Positions 17,075 through 26,446 of a stretch of DNA of 64,000 nt are shown here, in pieces (the first letter of the stretch is position 1; each line of letters begins with the position of its first letter). The notes under the pieces are model-generated. The model worked only from the letters and a program-made list of their open reading frames with translations. It did no database searches and was not told the origin of the DNA. This DNA comes from JAAYLC01 sp964636665 (lineage in GTDB: Bacteria > Bacteroidota > Bacteroidia > Flavobacteriales > Flavobacteriaceae). The stretch lies in NCBI GenBank assembly GCA_964636665.1, contig CAZWVT010000006.1, positions 1 through 64,000 on the forward strand. Direction: 5' to 3'. The translations under genes were made by a program, and so were the position numbers.

Positions 17075-18175
17075 TTAAAATGCATTTAAAACTTCAATTA
17101 TCCGACTTACTTGATTTTCCGTCATCACAGGACTTATCGGAATGCTCAGCACCTGTTTGTGAAGTAATTCAGTTGTCGGCAAATGTAGTGTTGCGAATTC
17201 AGAAAAAGCTTCTTGCTGATGTGGCGCAATGGGGTAATGAATCAAGCAACCTATTTCGTTTTGGTTCAAATGATTTTCCAAAGCTTTTCGATTGTTTGTT
17301 CTAATCACAAACAAATGAAAAACATGAGCTGCATCATCATCGTATTGTGGCAACTGAATTTTTGGATTTTTAATTTCACTCAAATACCTTTTTGCAATTT
17401 GCTGCCTGCGTTTGTTATCTTCATCCAAGAACGGCAATTTACAATTTAAAAAAGCAGCTTGAATTTCGTCCAATCTGGAATTAAAGCCTTTGTAAATGTG
17501 TTTGTACTTTTCGGAACTTCCGTAATTTCTCAATTGGGAAATTGCAATGGCAAGTTTTTCATCATTTGTGGTTACTGCACCGCCATCTCCCAAAGCTCCG
17601 AGATTTTTCCCGGGATAAAAACTAAATCCTGCTGCATCACCTAAATTTCCCGCTCGATTTCCGTTTTTATCAATTGCGCCATGTGCTTGTGCTGCATCTT
17701 CAATGACCAACATTTTTTTTGTTTTTGCCAATTTTATGATTGCTTCCATTGGTGAAAGTTGACCGTATAAATGTACCGGCATGAGAGCTCGGGTTTTATC
17801 GGTTACCGCTTTTTCCAATGCTTTTAAATCAAAATTAAAAGTGGTTGCTTCAGTTTCGACCAAAACAGGTTTTAATCCGGCTTGCTCAATTGCCAAAACA
17901 GTTGCTATAAACGTATTTGCCGCTACGAGAATTTCATCGCCTTTTTTTAATTTTCCTAAAACTTTATATCCTTCCAAAATCAATCGCAAGGCATCCAATC
18001 CGTTTCCAACTCCGATGCAGTATTTCGTTCCGCAATAGTGTGCAAAATTTTCTTCAAACGTCTTTACTTCGTTTCCTAAAATATAACGTCCGCTAAATAA
18101 AAATTGAGCCAATTTCTGTTGAAATTCACTTTCATATCTTGCATTGATTGCTTTTAAATCCAAAAACGGAATCAT
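17075..18175 (-). CDS. DegT/DnrJ/EryC1-family sugar aminotransferase
   Basis: The 366-residue PLP enzyme shows the family landmarks: GVGNGLDALRLIL, VAANTFIATVLAI, VIEDAAQAHGA (cofactor-ring aspartate) and SFYPGKNLGALGDGGA with the Schiff-base lysine (Lys190). The sequence resembles FdtB/QdtB-type dTDP-3-keto-6-deoxyhexose transaminases, which make 3-amino sugars; this narrower call is less certain. The start codon overlaps the stop of the upstream acyltransferase gene by 4 bp. The flippase follows 6 bp downstream. Together they suggest synthesis and N-acylation of an amino sugar for a surface glycan. Confidence 0.88.
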   Translation of the reverse strand: MIPFLDLKAINARYESEFQQKLAQFLFSGRYILGNEVKTFEENFAHYCGTKYCIGVGNGLDALRLILEGYKVLGKLKKGDEILVAANTFIATVLAIEQAGLKPVLVETEATTFNFDLKALEKAVTDKTRALMPVHLYGQLSPMEAIIKLAKTKKMLVIEDAAQAHGAIDKNGNRAGNLGDAAGFSFYPGKNLGALGDGGAVTTNDEKLAIAISQLRNYGSSEKYKHIYKGFNSRLDEIQAAFLNCKLPFLDEDNKRRQQIAKRYLSEIKNPKIQLPQYDDDAAHVFHLFVIRTNNRKALENHLNQNEIGCLIHYPIAPHQQEAFSEFATLHLPTTELLHKQVLSIPISPVMTENQVSRIIEVLNAF

Positions 18176-19149
18176 AAGAAAAGGGTATTAAGCAAAGGAT
18201 GATTTTTAGTTTCTATAGTATAAAACTCATAAGCAATTGAACGTGCTCCGAAAGTTTCTTTCCAATGTAACAATCCTTTATTTACCTTTTGACCTTGTTG
18301 TTCATTGGAAATTCCAAAGGTAAAATATCTTTTGTTAGCAAATTCTGCTATCAAATGGTGAAAAAGCAAATCCAGCGCACCTGTGGCACGACCTTTTTGA
18401 AATGCAGAAATATATTGTAAATGCACCACTTTTTCAGTTGCAAAAACAGTCGTTCCGGCAACAATCTCGAATGCGTCATAAACACTGTATTGCTGAATTT
18501 TATTGGGAAACAGCTTTTGTAAATGTTGTATTTCAGCCAATGAATGTACAGGTTCGGTATTGTGGGCAGCTTGGAGATTTGGAGTCAATACTTGGTTCCA
18601 AAAAGGTTCAAAATCAGTTTCTTTTCGTATTTCCAGATTATTCTTTTTTGCTTTTTTCAATCCGCGAATTCGGTTGGAAGATGTGATTTTCAACCGATTT
18701 TCATAATCGATAACAGAAGCGATATCGCAACGTGTTCGTTTTGAATTTAACTTAAAAAGCAAATAGTCAATTTCATCGCTCGGGAAAAGATGATAAATTT
18801 TGGGTAATAATTTTAAATGTAATTTGGTTATTTCTTGTTCGTCCAAGTATTCCAAAATCGATTTTAAGACCGCCGCGACCGTCTCAAAGTGAATTTCTTT
18901 TTTTAAAACCAATCCGCCATAGGACAATCCTTGATGAGAATAAATTTCATTGTTGGTTTTGTTTGCCGGGAGCACTGCCACAAGTTCATTTTTATCATAC
19001 ATCATCAACGAAAAATCTTCAAAGCGATGCGCATGATATTCTAAAAAATCCCGTTGGAACAAAAAAGTAGCGTTTTTGGCATTCGATATAAAAGAATCCC
19101 ACTTCTGCTTTTTATTGGAATTATATGGAAAAACTTGAATTTCTTTCAC
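18172..19149 (-). CDS. GNAT/FemAB-like acyltransferase
   Basis: The 325-residue protein has a GNAT-type C-terminal half, with strands around VVHLQYISAFQKG, then GALDLLFHHLIAEF and FTFGISNEQQGQKVN. The N-terminal half is FemAB-like (WDSFISNAKNATFLFQRDFL). Such fused-GNAT proteins accompany polysaccharide and glycopeptide loci and transfer acyl or aminoacyl groups. The acceptor cannot be read from sequence. It lies 6 bp after the sulfatase-like gene and overlaps the aminotransferase by 4 bp, so all four genes are likely co-translated. N-acylation of the amino sugar made next door is an inference. Confidence 0.7.
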   Translation of the reverse strand: MKEIQVFPYNSNKKQKWDSFISNAKNATFLFQRDFLEYHAHRFEDFSLMMYDKNELVAVLPANKTNNEIYSHQGLSYGGLVLKKEIHFETVAAVLKSILEYLDEQEITKLHLKLLPKIYHLFPSDEIDYLLFKLNSKRTRCDIASVIDYENRLKITSSNRIRGLKKAKKNNLEIRKETDFEPFWNQVLTPNLQAAHNTEPVHSLAEIQHLQKLFPNKIQQYSVYDAFEIVAGTTVFATEKVVHLQYISAFQKGRATGALDLLFHHLIAEFANKRYFTFGISNEQQGQKVNKGLLHWKETFGARSIAYEFYTIETKNHPLLNTLFL

Positions 19150-19155
19150 TTGAAT

Positions 19156-20604
19156 TTATTTTGCAATTGCCTGTCCTTTATCGTCTAAAACTGCTTGAAC
19201 CGAATTTCGGAAACTTCCTTTTTTAAGATTATAACTCGAATTGTCTTCCATATATTTTAAATAAGAAGCGTCTTCGCTCAAATTTGCAAAAAGGACTCGA
19301 AAAAGATTCACATTGCTTCTCAATTCTGTATCAAAACCTTCCGATAAATTCCCATTCCATCGAATGGCTGCCAATGTTGAATAAATGGAATTTAATTGTT
19401 TGGCATCGGTAGTACTGAACATTTCATCATAACTTCCGATATCGACCCAACCACCGTGATCTGCAAGAATAATGATGATGGCATCGGAATCATTTTCAGC
19501 AATATAGGAAACGGTCTCTTGCAACCAATCATTGACTTGTTTGATTCTTTCAAGATAAGATTTCCTTTCTTCTTCTTTTGTATCGTTAAAATAAATGTGA
19601 TGTGGCAATAATTTTTCGATAAAATAAAATCTGGGTTTATCGGTTTTTACTGTGTCCATCGCAGCTTTAATATCGGCTAAAACATCTTTTTTCACATTGT
19701 TGTCATCACTGAAATAAGGAATTTCATCAAAATCGATATTGTAATAATCAAATCCGGACTCCGGTCTATTTTGTTGAAAATATTCGTCTTTGACGATGAA
19801 AAATGTTTGATATCCGTTGTTTTTAAAAATTTCCGAAACATTGCTTTTTCCCGCAATAAAATCGCGTGCATTTGGCATTTCAATCGAAGGAAACATCATA
19901 TCGCCAAATCGATGTTGTTTCATTGACAACAAAGATGAATTTGAAGTCAGACTCGCCGGATAATTGCTTCTGAAATCATCATATATCTTAAACCCTTGTT
20001 CTGACAACCAATCGTAAAACGGATTTTGAAAATTATACGGCTCCGATTCCATCATATTCTTACTTACATAGCCGTCGGGTTGAATGAGATAAATATTGGG
20101 CGTTTTTTTAAATTTCACATTGGCGATATCATCAGGAAGTGTTGTCCATTCTATTTTTTTATGATGTTCGTAAATATGAATAATATTTTTAACCAACGGA
20201 ATCACAGCCATAATTCCAATCAAAATGAGCACTTTATAATATTGTTTTCCGATTTTCCAAGCTACAATTACTGTGATTACCAACAACACTGCCAACATTT
20301 TTTTCTTAATTGTCAGATACATTGCTTGCGACAACAATGTGGCGGCAACCATTACAATTCCTATAAAAATAAGTTCATTTTGATATTTTCTGAGGGTTGG
20401 AATTAAATATAAAACTCCTTTTAATGCATAAAAAGCGACAACCGGAATTCCGATAAAGAAAAGTGCGAAAAAGCCGAAATGTTCCCACGAATTTATCGCA
20501 GAATAGTTGTTGGAATAATAAAATAAGAATGGGTACAATCCGCAAATTAATCCAATTAGAAACGGATTAAAATGCGGCGTTCTTTGATTTTGATTTTTCT
20601 TCAT
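19156..20604 (-). CDS. Membrane-anchored sulfatase-like hydrolase/transferase
   Basis: The 482-residue protein has about four to five transmembrane helices (residues 10-150) followed by an alkaline-phosphatase-superfamily domain outside the membrane. The metal-binding aspartate is in NIYLIQPDGYVS, a Ser/Thr-rich nucleophile region is at ASLTSNSSLLSM, and the second metal site is in ILADHGGW. This architecture resembles lipoteichoic-acid synthase and phosphoethanolamine transferases. It could hydrolyse or transfer a sulfate or phospho-group on a surface glycan or lipid. There is no C/S-x-P-x-R formylglycine motif, so classical sulfatase activity is unlikely. It heads the four-gene cassette. 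Confidence 0.75.
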   Translation of the reverse strand: MKKNQNQRTPHFNPFLIGLICGLYPFLFYYSNNYSAINSWEHFGFFALFFIGIPVVAFYALKGVLYLIPTLRKYQNELIFIGIVMVAATLLSQAMYLTIKKKMLAVLLVITVIVAWKIGKQYYKVLILIGIMAVIPLVKNIIHIYEHHKKIEWTTLPDDIANVKFKKTPNIYLIQPDGYVSKNMMESEPYNFQNPFYDWLSEQGFKIYDDFRSNYPASLTSNSSLLSMKQHRFGDMMFPSIEMPNARDFIAGKSNVSEIFKNNGYQTFFIVKDEYFQQNRPESGFDYYNIDFDEIPYFSDDNNVKKDVLADIKAAMDTVKTDKPRFYFIEKLLPHHIYFNDTKEEERKSYLERIKQVNDWLQETVSYIAENDSDAIIIILADHGGWVDIGSYDEMFSTTDAKQLNSIYSTLAAIRWNGNLSEGFDTELRSNVNLFRVLFANLSEDASYLKYMEDNSSYNLKKGSFRNSVQAVLDDKGQAIAK

Positions 20605-20780
20605 TTGATAAACAATATCAAAAATTGGCTGAAATTTTAGTTGCTTGCAAGATAATAGAATTTTATGAGGCTACGCTTATTTTTAAGTGCCGTAATAAAT
20701 GATTGAATTTAAAATTTAAAATCAGGAGTAATCCACATTTTTAGAGACCATTTATTACCGATATTTTCTCATTGATTTTA

Positions 20781-20788
20781 TATCTTTG
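20781..20788 (+). promoter_or_regulatory. -7 promoter element of yebC
   Basis: TATCTTTG, a perfect TAnnTTTG, lies 39 bases before the yebC ATG. The -33 element is not evident. Confidence 0.5.
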
Positions 20789-20827
20789 GACACTTTTTTT
20801 AAAATATTTTTTTGCAAATAATAAATT

Positions 20828-21553
20828 ATGGGAAGAGCCTTTGAGTTTAGAAAAGGAAGAAAACTAAAGCGTTGGGCTGCGATGTCTAAAGCTTTTACAC
20901 GTATTGGAAAGGACATTGTGATGGCAGTAAAAGAAGGCGGTCCCGATCCGGCTACCAATTCCAGACTGCGTGCCGTCATCCAAAACGCAAAAGCCGTCAA
21001 CATGCCTAAAGATAATATTGAACGCGCCATCAAACGTGCGAGCGATAAATCTTTGGGCGATTTTAAGGAAGTTCTTTTTGAAGGATATGCGCCTCACGGG
21101 ATTGCGATTCTTATTGAAACTGCAACAGACAACAACACCCGAACCGTAGCTAATATTCGGAGTTATTTTAATAAATGTGATGGCAGTTTAAGCACTTCGG
21201 GCTCGGTATCTTTTATGTTTGACCATACGTGCAATTTCAGGATTGCTCCGGAGAATATCGATATTGAGGAATTGGAATTGGAACTCATCGACCACGGTGT
21301 TGAAGAAATTTTTGAGGATGAAGATGGCATTTTGATTTACGCACCTTTTGAAAATTTTGGAGAAATACAATCTTACTTAGAAAAACAGCAAATCGAAATT
21401 CTTTCATCAGGTTTTGAACGTATTCCGCAACTGACTAAAAAATTAACACCGGAACAAATGACAGACGTAGAAAAGTTGTTGGAAAAAATTGAAGAAGATG
21501 ATGACGTTCAGAATGTTTACCATACGATGGAGGAGTCCGATTCTGAAGAATAA
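20828..21553 (+). CDS. yebC: YebC/PmpR-family protein
   Basis: The 241-residue protein begins MGRAFEFRKGRKLKRW and carries the family blocks FTRIGKDIVMAVKEGGPDPATN (shown in part), AVNMPKDNIERAIKRA and EGYAPHGIAILIE. The C-terminus is acidic. Length and blocks are typical. The family includes DNA-binding regulators (PmpR) and members recently linked to relief of ribosome stalling; which applies here is not visible. It is a single gene with its own promoter and terminator, convergent with secDF. Confidence 0.93.
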   Translation: MGRAFEFRKGRKLKRWAAMSKAFTRIGKDIVMAVKEGGPDPATNSRLRAVIQNAKAVNMPKDNIERAIKRASDKSLGDFKEVLFEGYAPHGIAILIETATDNNTRTVANIRSYFNKCDGSLSTSGSVSFMFDHTCNFRIAPENIDIEELELELIDHGVEEIFEDEDGILIYAPFENFGEIQSYLEKQQIEILSSGFERIPQLTKKLTPEQMTDVEKLLEKIEEDDDVQNVYHTMEESDSEE

Positions 21554-21581
21554 TTACTTACTCTCAAATAAATCATAAATA

Positions 21582-21610
21582 AAAAACCGTCCCTTTTTGA
21601 GACGGTTTTT
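21582..21610. terminator. Bidirectional terminator between yebC and secDF
   Basis: A 10-bp perfect stem (AAAAACCGTC pairing with GACGGTTTTT) with a 9-base loop has A/T tails on both sides and lies between convergent genes. Confidence 0.9.
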
Positions 21611-21636
21611 TGGTTTTATCAATATTTAGCAAACTA

Positions 21637-24600
21637 TTATACGGCTACTTTATTAACACGCTCTTCTTCCTCTTTTTCTTCTACAGTTTTCAATCTCAAT
21701 CCAGTATTCTTGGCAGTACTATACATAATTGGAGTAGCGATATAAAGTGTTGAATATACCCCTACAACCACACCGATAATTAAGGCAAAAATAAATCCGC
21801 GTAGGGAATCGGCTCCGAAGATAAACATCACAATCAATACCAATAAAGTAGAGAGTGAGGTATTAATCGTACGGCTAATAGTACTGTTAAGAGAGTCGTT
21901 TACTTTTTTCACGAAACTCCAAGAAGGATTATTGACATAATATTCTCTAATACGGTCAAATACAACCACGGTATCGTTAATCGAATAACCAATTGCAGTC
22001 AAAATAGCAGCAATAAAGGCTTGGTCAACTTCCATCGAAAAAGGCATGATGTTTCTGAAAATTGAGAAAGCACCCAATATAATAATGGCATCGTGAACCA
22101 AACCGGCAATGGCACCCAAACTAAACTGCCAGCCTTTAAATCGCACCAAAATATATAAAAACATGACCAGTAACGAACCAAAGACTGACCAATAAGCCGC
22201 TGCTTTTAGGTTACTGGCTATGGTTGGTCCCACTTTCATAGATTGCATCACTCCAACGGTTTTGTTTTCGTCAACTCTGGTAAAATCCTCGTATGTAAAT
22301 CCGGCAGGCAAATGCGGAATGAGTGCTTCGTACAACATTTCTTGCACTTCATTATCCACTTCAGTTGATTGTTCGTCAACTTTATATTTTGTAGTAATTT
22401 TCAGCTGATTTGGATTCCCGAAAGTTTTTGCTTCTGCACTTCCAAATACCTCCACTAATGAGCTTTGAACTTCCGAAGATTCCATTGGTTTATCAAAACG
22501 TACAGTATAAGTTCTTCCTCCCACAAAATCAACTCCGAGGTTGAATCCGTTCGTAAAAATCGAAAACAGGGAAATGGCGATAAGAACTCCGGAAACTGCA
22601 TAAGCAATTTTTCTTTTACCAAGAAAATCGATATTAAAGTTTTTAAAGAGATTTTTGGTCAGAGGAGTAGAAAACGTCAAAGGTTTGTTGCTGAATACAT
22701 ATTTGTCGATAAACAAACGGGTAATAAAAATAGCTGTAAACAATGAAGTAGCGATACCGATTAACAAGGTAGTTGCAAATCCTTGGATAGGTCCAGTACC
22801 AAAGATAAGAAGGATAATACCGATAAATCCGGTTGTGATATTCGCATCGAGAATGGAAGACAGTGCATTTTTAAAACCGTCAGTAATCGCTTCCTTTTGA
22901 TGTTTTCCTTTGTCGTATTCTTCCCGAATTCTTTCAAAGATAAGTACGTTAGCATCAATCGCCATAGCAAGGGTAAGGATGATACCGGCTATCCCCGGCA
23001 GTGTCAGAACGGCTCCCATACCCGCAAGAATTCCAAAAATAAACAGGATGTTGACAACCAAGGCGATATTGGCAAATCCGCCGGCTTTACCGTAATAACC
23101 AATCATCCATAACATAATAAGTATAAAAGCAGCAACAAAGGAATAAATACCACTTTTGATGGCTTCCTGTCCTAAAGTGGGTCCGACTACTTCTGCTTGA
23201 ATAATTTCAGCCGAAGTTGGTAGTTTACCTGCTCTCAGAACGTTTGCCAAATCTTGTCCTTCAGTCACTGTAAAGTCTCCGGAAATTTGACTTCGTCCTC
23301 CAGAAATTGCTCCTGTTGTTACGCCCGGTGCAGAATAAACGATATCATCGAGAACAATAGCAATCTGACTGTTGTTTTGAAATGCTTTTCCGGTCATTTC
23401 TTCCCAAATTTTAGCTCCTCGTGCATTCATTTGCATCGAAACGACCACACGACTCATTTGGTCAAACTCCTGACGTGCATCAGTAACAACTCCTCCTTCA
23501 AGAGGTGGCAGGTTGTCGCGATTTCCTTTTAAAGCATACAATGCCGTAATTTCTCCTCCTCTTGTTTGCGGGTCGGCAACAGGAAGCCCCCACACAAATT
23601 TTGCATAACGAAGTTCTACCGGTAACAACGAACGAATTTGAGGATTTTGGAAGTAAGAATTAATTTCGGCAGTATCCCGTACTCTAAAATTAGCAATTAT
23701 AGGACTTCCCTGAAAACCAAGAGAAGTCATTTTTGACAGAATCGGATTTGAAAGATCATCATCTGTGCTGTCTTGACTTAAATCTTCACCACCAAGGAGT
23801 CTGCTGATATCATCTTCTTCAGCAATGGTATCGTTTTCAACTTCGGCAATTTCTGTATCTGCGACCTCAAATTCATCTTCAATCAAAATTTCTTCTTCCG
23901 CAGTTTCAGTTATACTCTGTCTTCCTGCATTAGCCATTGCAATTTCTCCCGCTTTCTCATCGGCAGCCTGCAAAAATCCGGCAACTTCTTCAAATTTAAA
24001 AACTTCCCAAAATTCTAATTGAGCCGTGCTTTGAAGAAGATTTTTCACACGATCGATATCTCTTGCTCCGGGCAATTCAACCAAGATTCTACCGGATTGA
24101 CCCAAACGTTGAATGCTGGGCTGTGTAACACCAAACTTGTCAATACGTTTTCTTAAAACTTCAAATGCCGATGTAACCGATTCGTCTATTTTTCTTTCAA
24201 TAACCGGTCTAACCTGCGCATTGGTCATTGTAGGATTGATTTCATCTTCCATATTCTTATTAAAGAAAATACTTGGAGAAGCTAAATTATTTTCTCCGGG
24301 AAGTGCGTCAAATGCTCTAAAAAATGACTCTAAATAAGTGTCTTGTGTGGTTTTTTGCATCTCATCGGCTTGTTCCAATGCTTGATTGAAAGCCGGATCT
24401 CTGGTATTGTTGGCAAGATTTCGGAGAAGGTCTTTAACTGAAATTTCAAGAATTACGTTTATTCCTCCTTTTAAATCAAGTCCTTTGTTTAATTCTTTTC
24501 CAACAGCCGTGTTGTAATCAATTCCCAAAAATATGGGGTCAAATGCTGTTGAATCAAGATAAAAAGCTTGTGCTTCTTCTCTCAATTCCGGTTGATCTGC

Positions 24601-24732
24601 CGGATATTTACTTTCAGCATAAGAACGCGCATCGCGTTCTGCTTTGTTTGTTATCAGTGTAAATGAAAGCTGATAAATACTCACCAAGCCAAAAAGAACG
24701 GCAAAAGTGATAATAAGTCCTCTGTTTTGCAT
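21637..24732 (-). CDS. secDF: Fused protein translocase subunit SecDF
   Basis: The 1031-residue protein joins SecD and SecF, as is usual in Bacteroidota. The SecD half has TM1 (about 5-27), GLDLKGGINVILE (about 85-97), the periplasmic P1 domain, and five clustered helices with ANVLIFERIREEY. The SecF half begins near residue 690, with NLGVDFVGGRTYTVRF and a second helix cluster with NDTVVVFDRIREY. SecDF uses proton flux to pull exported proteins across the inner membrane. An unusually acidic low-complexity stretch (about 275-330) interrupts the P1 region. A TATATTTG element lies 39 bases upstream of the ATG. Confidence 0.95.
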   Translation of the reverse strand: MQNRGLIITFAVLFGLVSIYQLSFTLITNKAERDARSYAESKYPADQPELREEAQAFYLDSTAFDPIFLGIDYNTAVGKELNKGLDLKGGINVILEISVKDLLRNLANNTRDPAFNQALEQADEMQKTTQDTYLESFFRAFDALPGENNLASPSIFFNKNMEDEINPTMTNAQVRPVIERKIDESVTSAFEVLRKRIDKFGVTQPSIQRLGQSGRILVELPGARDIDRVKNLLQSTAQLEFWEVFKFEEVAGFLQAADEKAGEIAMANAGRQSITETAEEEILIEDEFEVADTEIAEVENDTIAEEDDISRLLGGEDLSQDSTDDDLSNPILSKMTSLGFQGSPIIANFRVRDTAEINSYFQNPQIRSLLPVELRYAKFVWGLPVADPQTRGGEITALYALKGNRDNLPPLEGGVVTDARQEFDQMSRVVVSMQMNARGAKIWEEMTGKAFQNNSQIAIVLDDIVYSAPGVTTGAISGGRSQISGDFTVTEGQDLANVLRAGKLPTSAEIIQAEVVGPTLGQEAIKSGIYSFVAAFILIMLWMIGYYGKAGGFANIALVVNILFIFGILAGMGAVLTLPGIAGIILTLAMAIDANVLIFERIREEYDKGKHQKEAITDGFKNALSSILDANITTGFIGIILLIFGTGPIQGFATTLLIGIATSLFTAIFITRLFIDKYVFSNKPLTFSTPLTKNLFKNFNIDFLGKRKIAYAVSGVLIAISLFSIFTNGFNLGVDFVGGRTYTVRFDKPMESSEVQSSLVEVFGSAEAKTFGNPNQLKITTKYKVDEQSTEVDNEVQEMLYEALIPHLPAGFTYEDFTRVDENKTVGVMQSMKVGPTIASNLKAAAYWSVFGSLLVMFLYILVRFKGWQFSLGAIAGLVHDAIIILGAFSIFRNIMPFSMEVDQAFIAAILTAIGYSINDTVVVFDRIREYYVNNPSWSFVKKVNDSLNSTISRTINTSLSTLLVLIVMFIFGADSLRGFIFALIIGVVVGVYSTLYIATPIMYSTAKNTGLRLKTVEEKEEEERVNKVAV

Positions 24733-24771
24733 TATAAAGTTAAATTTTGGTCAGATTATATAAAAATTGCG

Positions 24772-24779
24772 CAAATATA
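24772..24779 (-). promoter_or_regulatory. -7 promoter element of secDF
   Basis: The minus strand reads TATATTTG, a perfect TAnnTTTG, with 39 bases to the secDF start codon. A matching -33 was not identified. Confidence 0.5.
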
Positions 24780-24874
24780 AAATATGCGATACTATCTGAC
24801 AATTATGATTTTATGATTTTGGTTTTTAAATAGGTAATCTGTTTTGTAGAAAGCAAGCTGAGTTGCTTAGTTCG

Positions 24875-25477
24875 TTATGCCAAAGGACCGGCACGAACTT
24901 CAGGAATATGGTATGGGACAACACGTACGGGATGTTCAATATTTACGTACGTTATTGCTCTATTTTCTATAATATTAGTTTGTATTTCCGATAAGACAAA
25001 TGAATTATAAATCAGAAATTTAGGCTTCAGAGAATGCTCTTTGAACGAAATTGTTTCAACGAGAACACCTTGGAACGAGCTTTCGGATATTTGGCCGTCC
25101 TGAAGGAGAATTACTTTTATCTTATAATCTTCATTTGATTCAGAAAAAGGAAAGGAATCTCTTTCGTCATTATGACTTAGAACCATCGTGCCGGCATCTT
25201 TCTGAAGCGCAGTACGCACAAATTCTATGTCTGAATTACTGTGATAACTTATTTTTAATACTCCCGGCGCAGTATGCAAAATCCGAACCTGTCGGATTCC
25301 AATTTGCTCAAGGCGAAGTGTAATTTGATCTGTCAACGCAGCCAATCCGGTTTCATCCATTGCAATCTCGTCAAATTCGACAGCAATTTCCTGATTGACC
25401 GGAGGAAGTCCGTGATCTACACGCATTCCTACTATAATAAGCAAGAACAATATCGGTATGTACCAATTAAATTTCAC
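24875..25477 (-). CDS. Membrane-anchored hypothetical protein
   Basis: The 200-residue protein starts with a GTG codon and a single N-terminal hydrophobic segment (about 5-20, WYIPILFLLIIVGM), so it is anchored or secreted. The rest alternates strands and helices without cysteines or a recognised motif. It ends in a basic-hydrophobic tail (VVPYHIPEVRAGPLA). A perfect TATATTTG ends only 4 bases before the GTG, so the transcript may lack a leader. It is 142 bp upstream of secDF on the same strand. I do not recognise the family and assign no function; a lineage-specific envelope protein is the best description. Confidence 0.6.
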   Translation of the reverse strand: MKFNWYIPILFLLIIVGMRVDHGLPPVNQEIAVEFDEIAMDETGLAALTDQITLRLEQIGIRQVRILHTAPGVLKISYHSNSDIEFVRTALQKDAGTMVLSHNDERDSFPFSESNEDYKIKVILLQDGQISESSFQGVLVETISFKEHSLKPKFLIYNSFVLSEIQTNIIENRAITYVNIEHPVRVVPYHIPEVRAGPLA

Positions 25478-25481
25478 GCGC

Positions 25482-25489
25482 CAAATATA
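25482..25489 (-). promoter_or_regulatory. -7 promoter element abutting the GTG start of the hypothetical gene
   Basis: The minus strand reads TATATTTG, then GCGC, then GTG. This spacing places the expected transcription start on or next to the start codon. Confidence 0.55.
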
Positions 25490-25587
25490 TAAATTTCAAA
25501 TGAATATCAATCATTTACTTTTATTGAATAAAAAACTGCCTTAAAATTAAGACAGCTTTATTTGAGAAAAATAATAAATATGAAATA

Positions 25588-26439
25588 TTAAAACTCAAGT
25601 TCAAAATAAATAGAACTCGACAAGTTCTCGTCTGTAACGTCTTCTCCTTTTATAATTTCATTTTGTTCATCCAATATTTTTAAATTAATTTTCCAATATC
25701 CGGTCATTGTCAACGATAGTTTGCCTTTATAACTTCCGGAATCTGTACGATAAGTTAAATGTTCATTGTTAGGCGAAGAATGATTTCCCATTGAAGGCAT
25801 CCGCGGATCTATTAAAATATTGTAATTCTCTACTACGGAAAAAGTCATCATATCCTTCATCTTGTATAGGTACACTTCCATATCATTAATTGCCACTTGC
25901 GGATCTTTCGGTTCTGCCAAGGCTAAGACATAATGCCCATTATCGGCTCCGGTAAAACTTTGAGATTTCACTAAATTGTTTGCAGGATTCACTACGTCGA
26001 TTTTTTCTGTAATGCTTACAGAACTTCCACCAACCTCATAAGAAAGTGTCAATTCCCAATAATGATGGTCATCTCCCGCCATTTGAAAAATGATAAAACC
26101 CTCATAAATGGTGTTGTCATTCGTTGTTTTTATTTCGCTAAACGGCGCTCCATGCGAATGACTTCCCATATACATAATAGGATTCCATTCGGCATTTACA
26201 GAGGATAAGTATTCTTGTGAAGTTTCATCGAAAAATCGCAAATAAAATTCATTGTAACCTGTTTCAATTTTCAGGTTTTCTGAATACACCTCAACCCGGT
26301 GATTTGCATGATGAAATTCATAAACTTTATGCAGATTATCCAATGGATTTGTGTTTTCAACAAAGTCGTCATCTTTGGAACAACCCGTTGCGATAAATAC
26401 TAATAATAGTGTTGTAAAAATATATTTAATGTTTTTCAT
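25588..26439 (-). CDS. Lipoprotein with two YtkA-like domains, probable copper-uptake partner
   Basis: The 283-residue protein has a lipoprotein signal ending FIATGC (Cys20). Its two halves (about 40-150 and 165-275) share one pattern: a P-x-M segment with His/Met (NPIMYMGSHSHG; DPRMPSMGNHSS), then a Y-x-G strand, then an M-x-G/H-W strand (QMAGDDHHYWEL; TMTGYWKINL). That pattern matches the YtkA-like immunoglobulin-fold family often found with copper genes. The His/Met clusters look like copper ligands. It lies 7 bp after an OprC/NosA-like TonB receptor. Copper capture at the outer membrane is inference from motif and context. Confidence 0.72.
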   Translation of the reverse strand: MKNIKYIFTTLLLVFIATGCSKDDDFVENTNPLDNLHKVYEFHHANHRVEVYSENLKIETGYNEFYLRFFDETSQEYLSSVNAEWNPIMYMGSHSHGAPFSEIKTTNDNTIYEGFIIFQMAGDDHHYWELTLSYEVGGSSVSITEKIDVVNPANNLVKSQSFTGADNGHYVLALAEPKDPQVAINDMEVYLYKMKDMMTFSVVENYNILIDPRMPSMGNHSSPNNEHLTYRTDSGSYKGKLSLTMTGYWKINLKILDEQNEIIKGEDVTDENLSSSIYFELEF

Positions 26440-26446
26440 GATTTTT

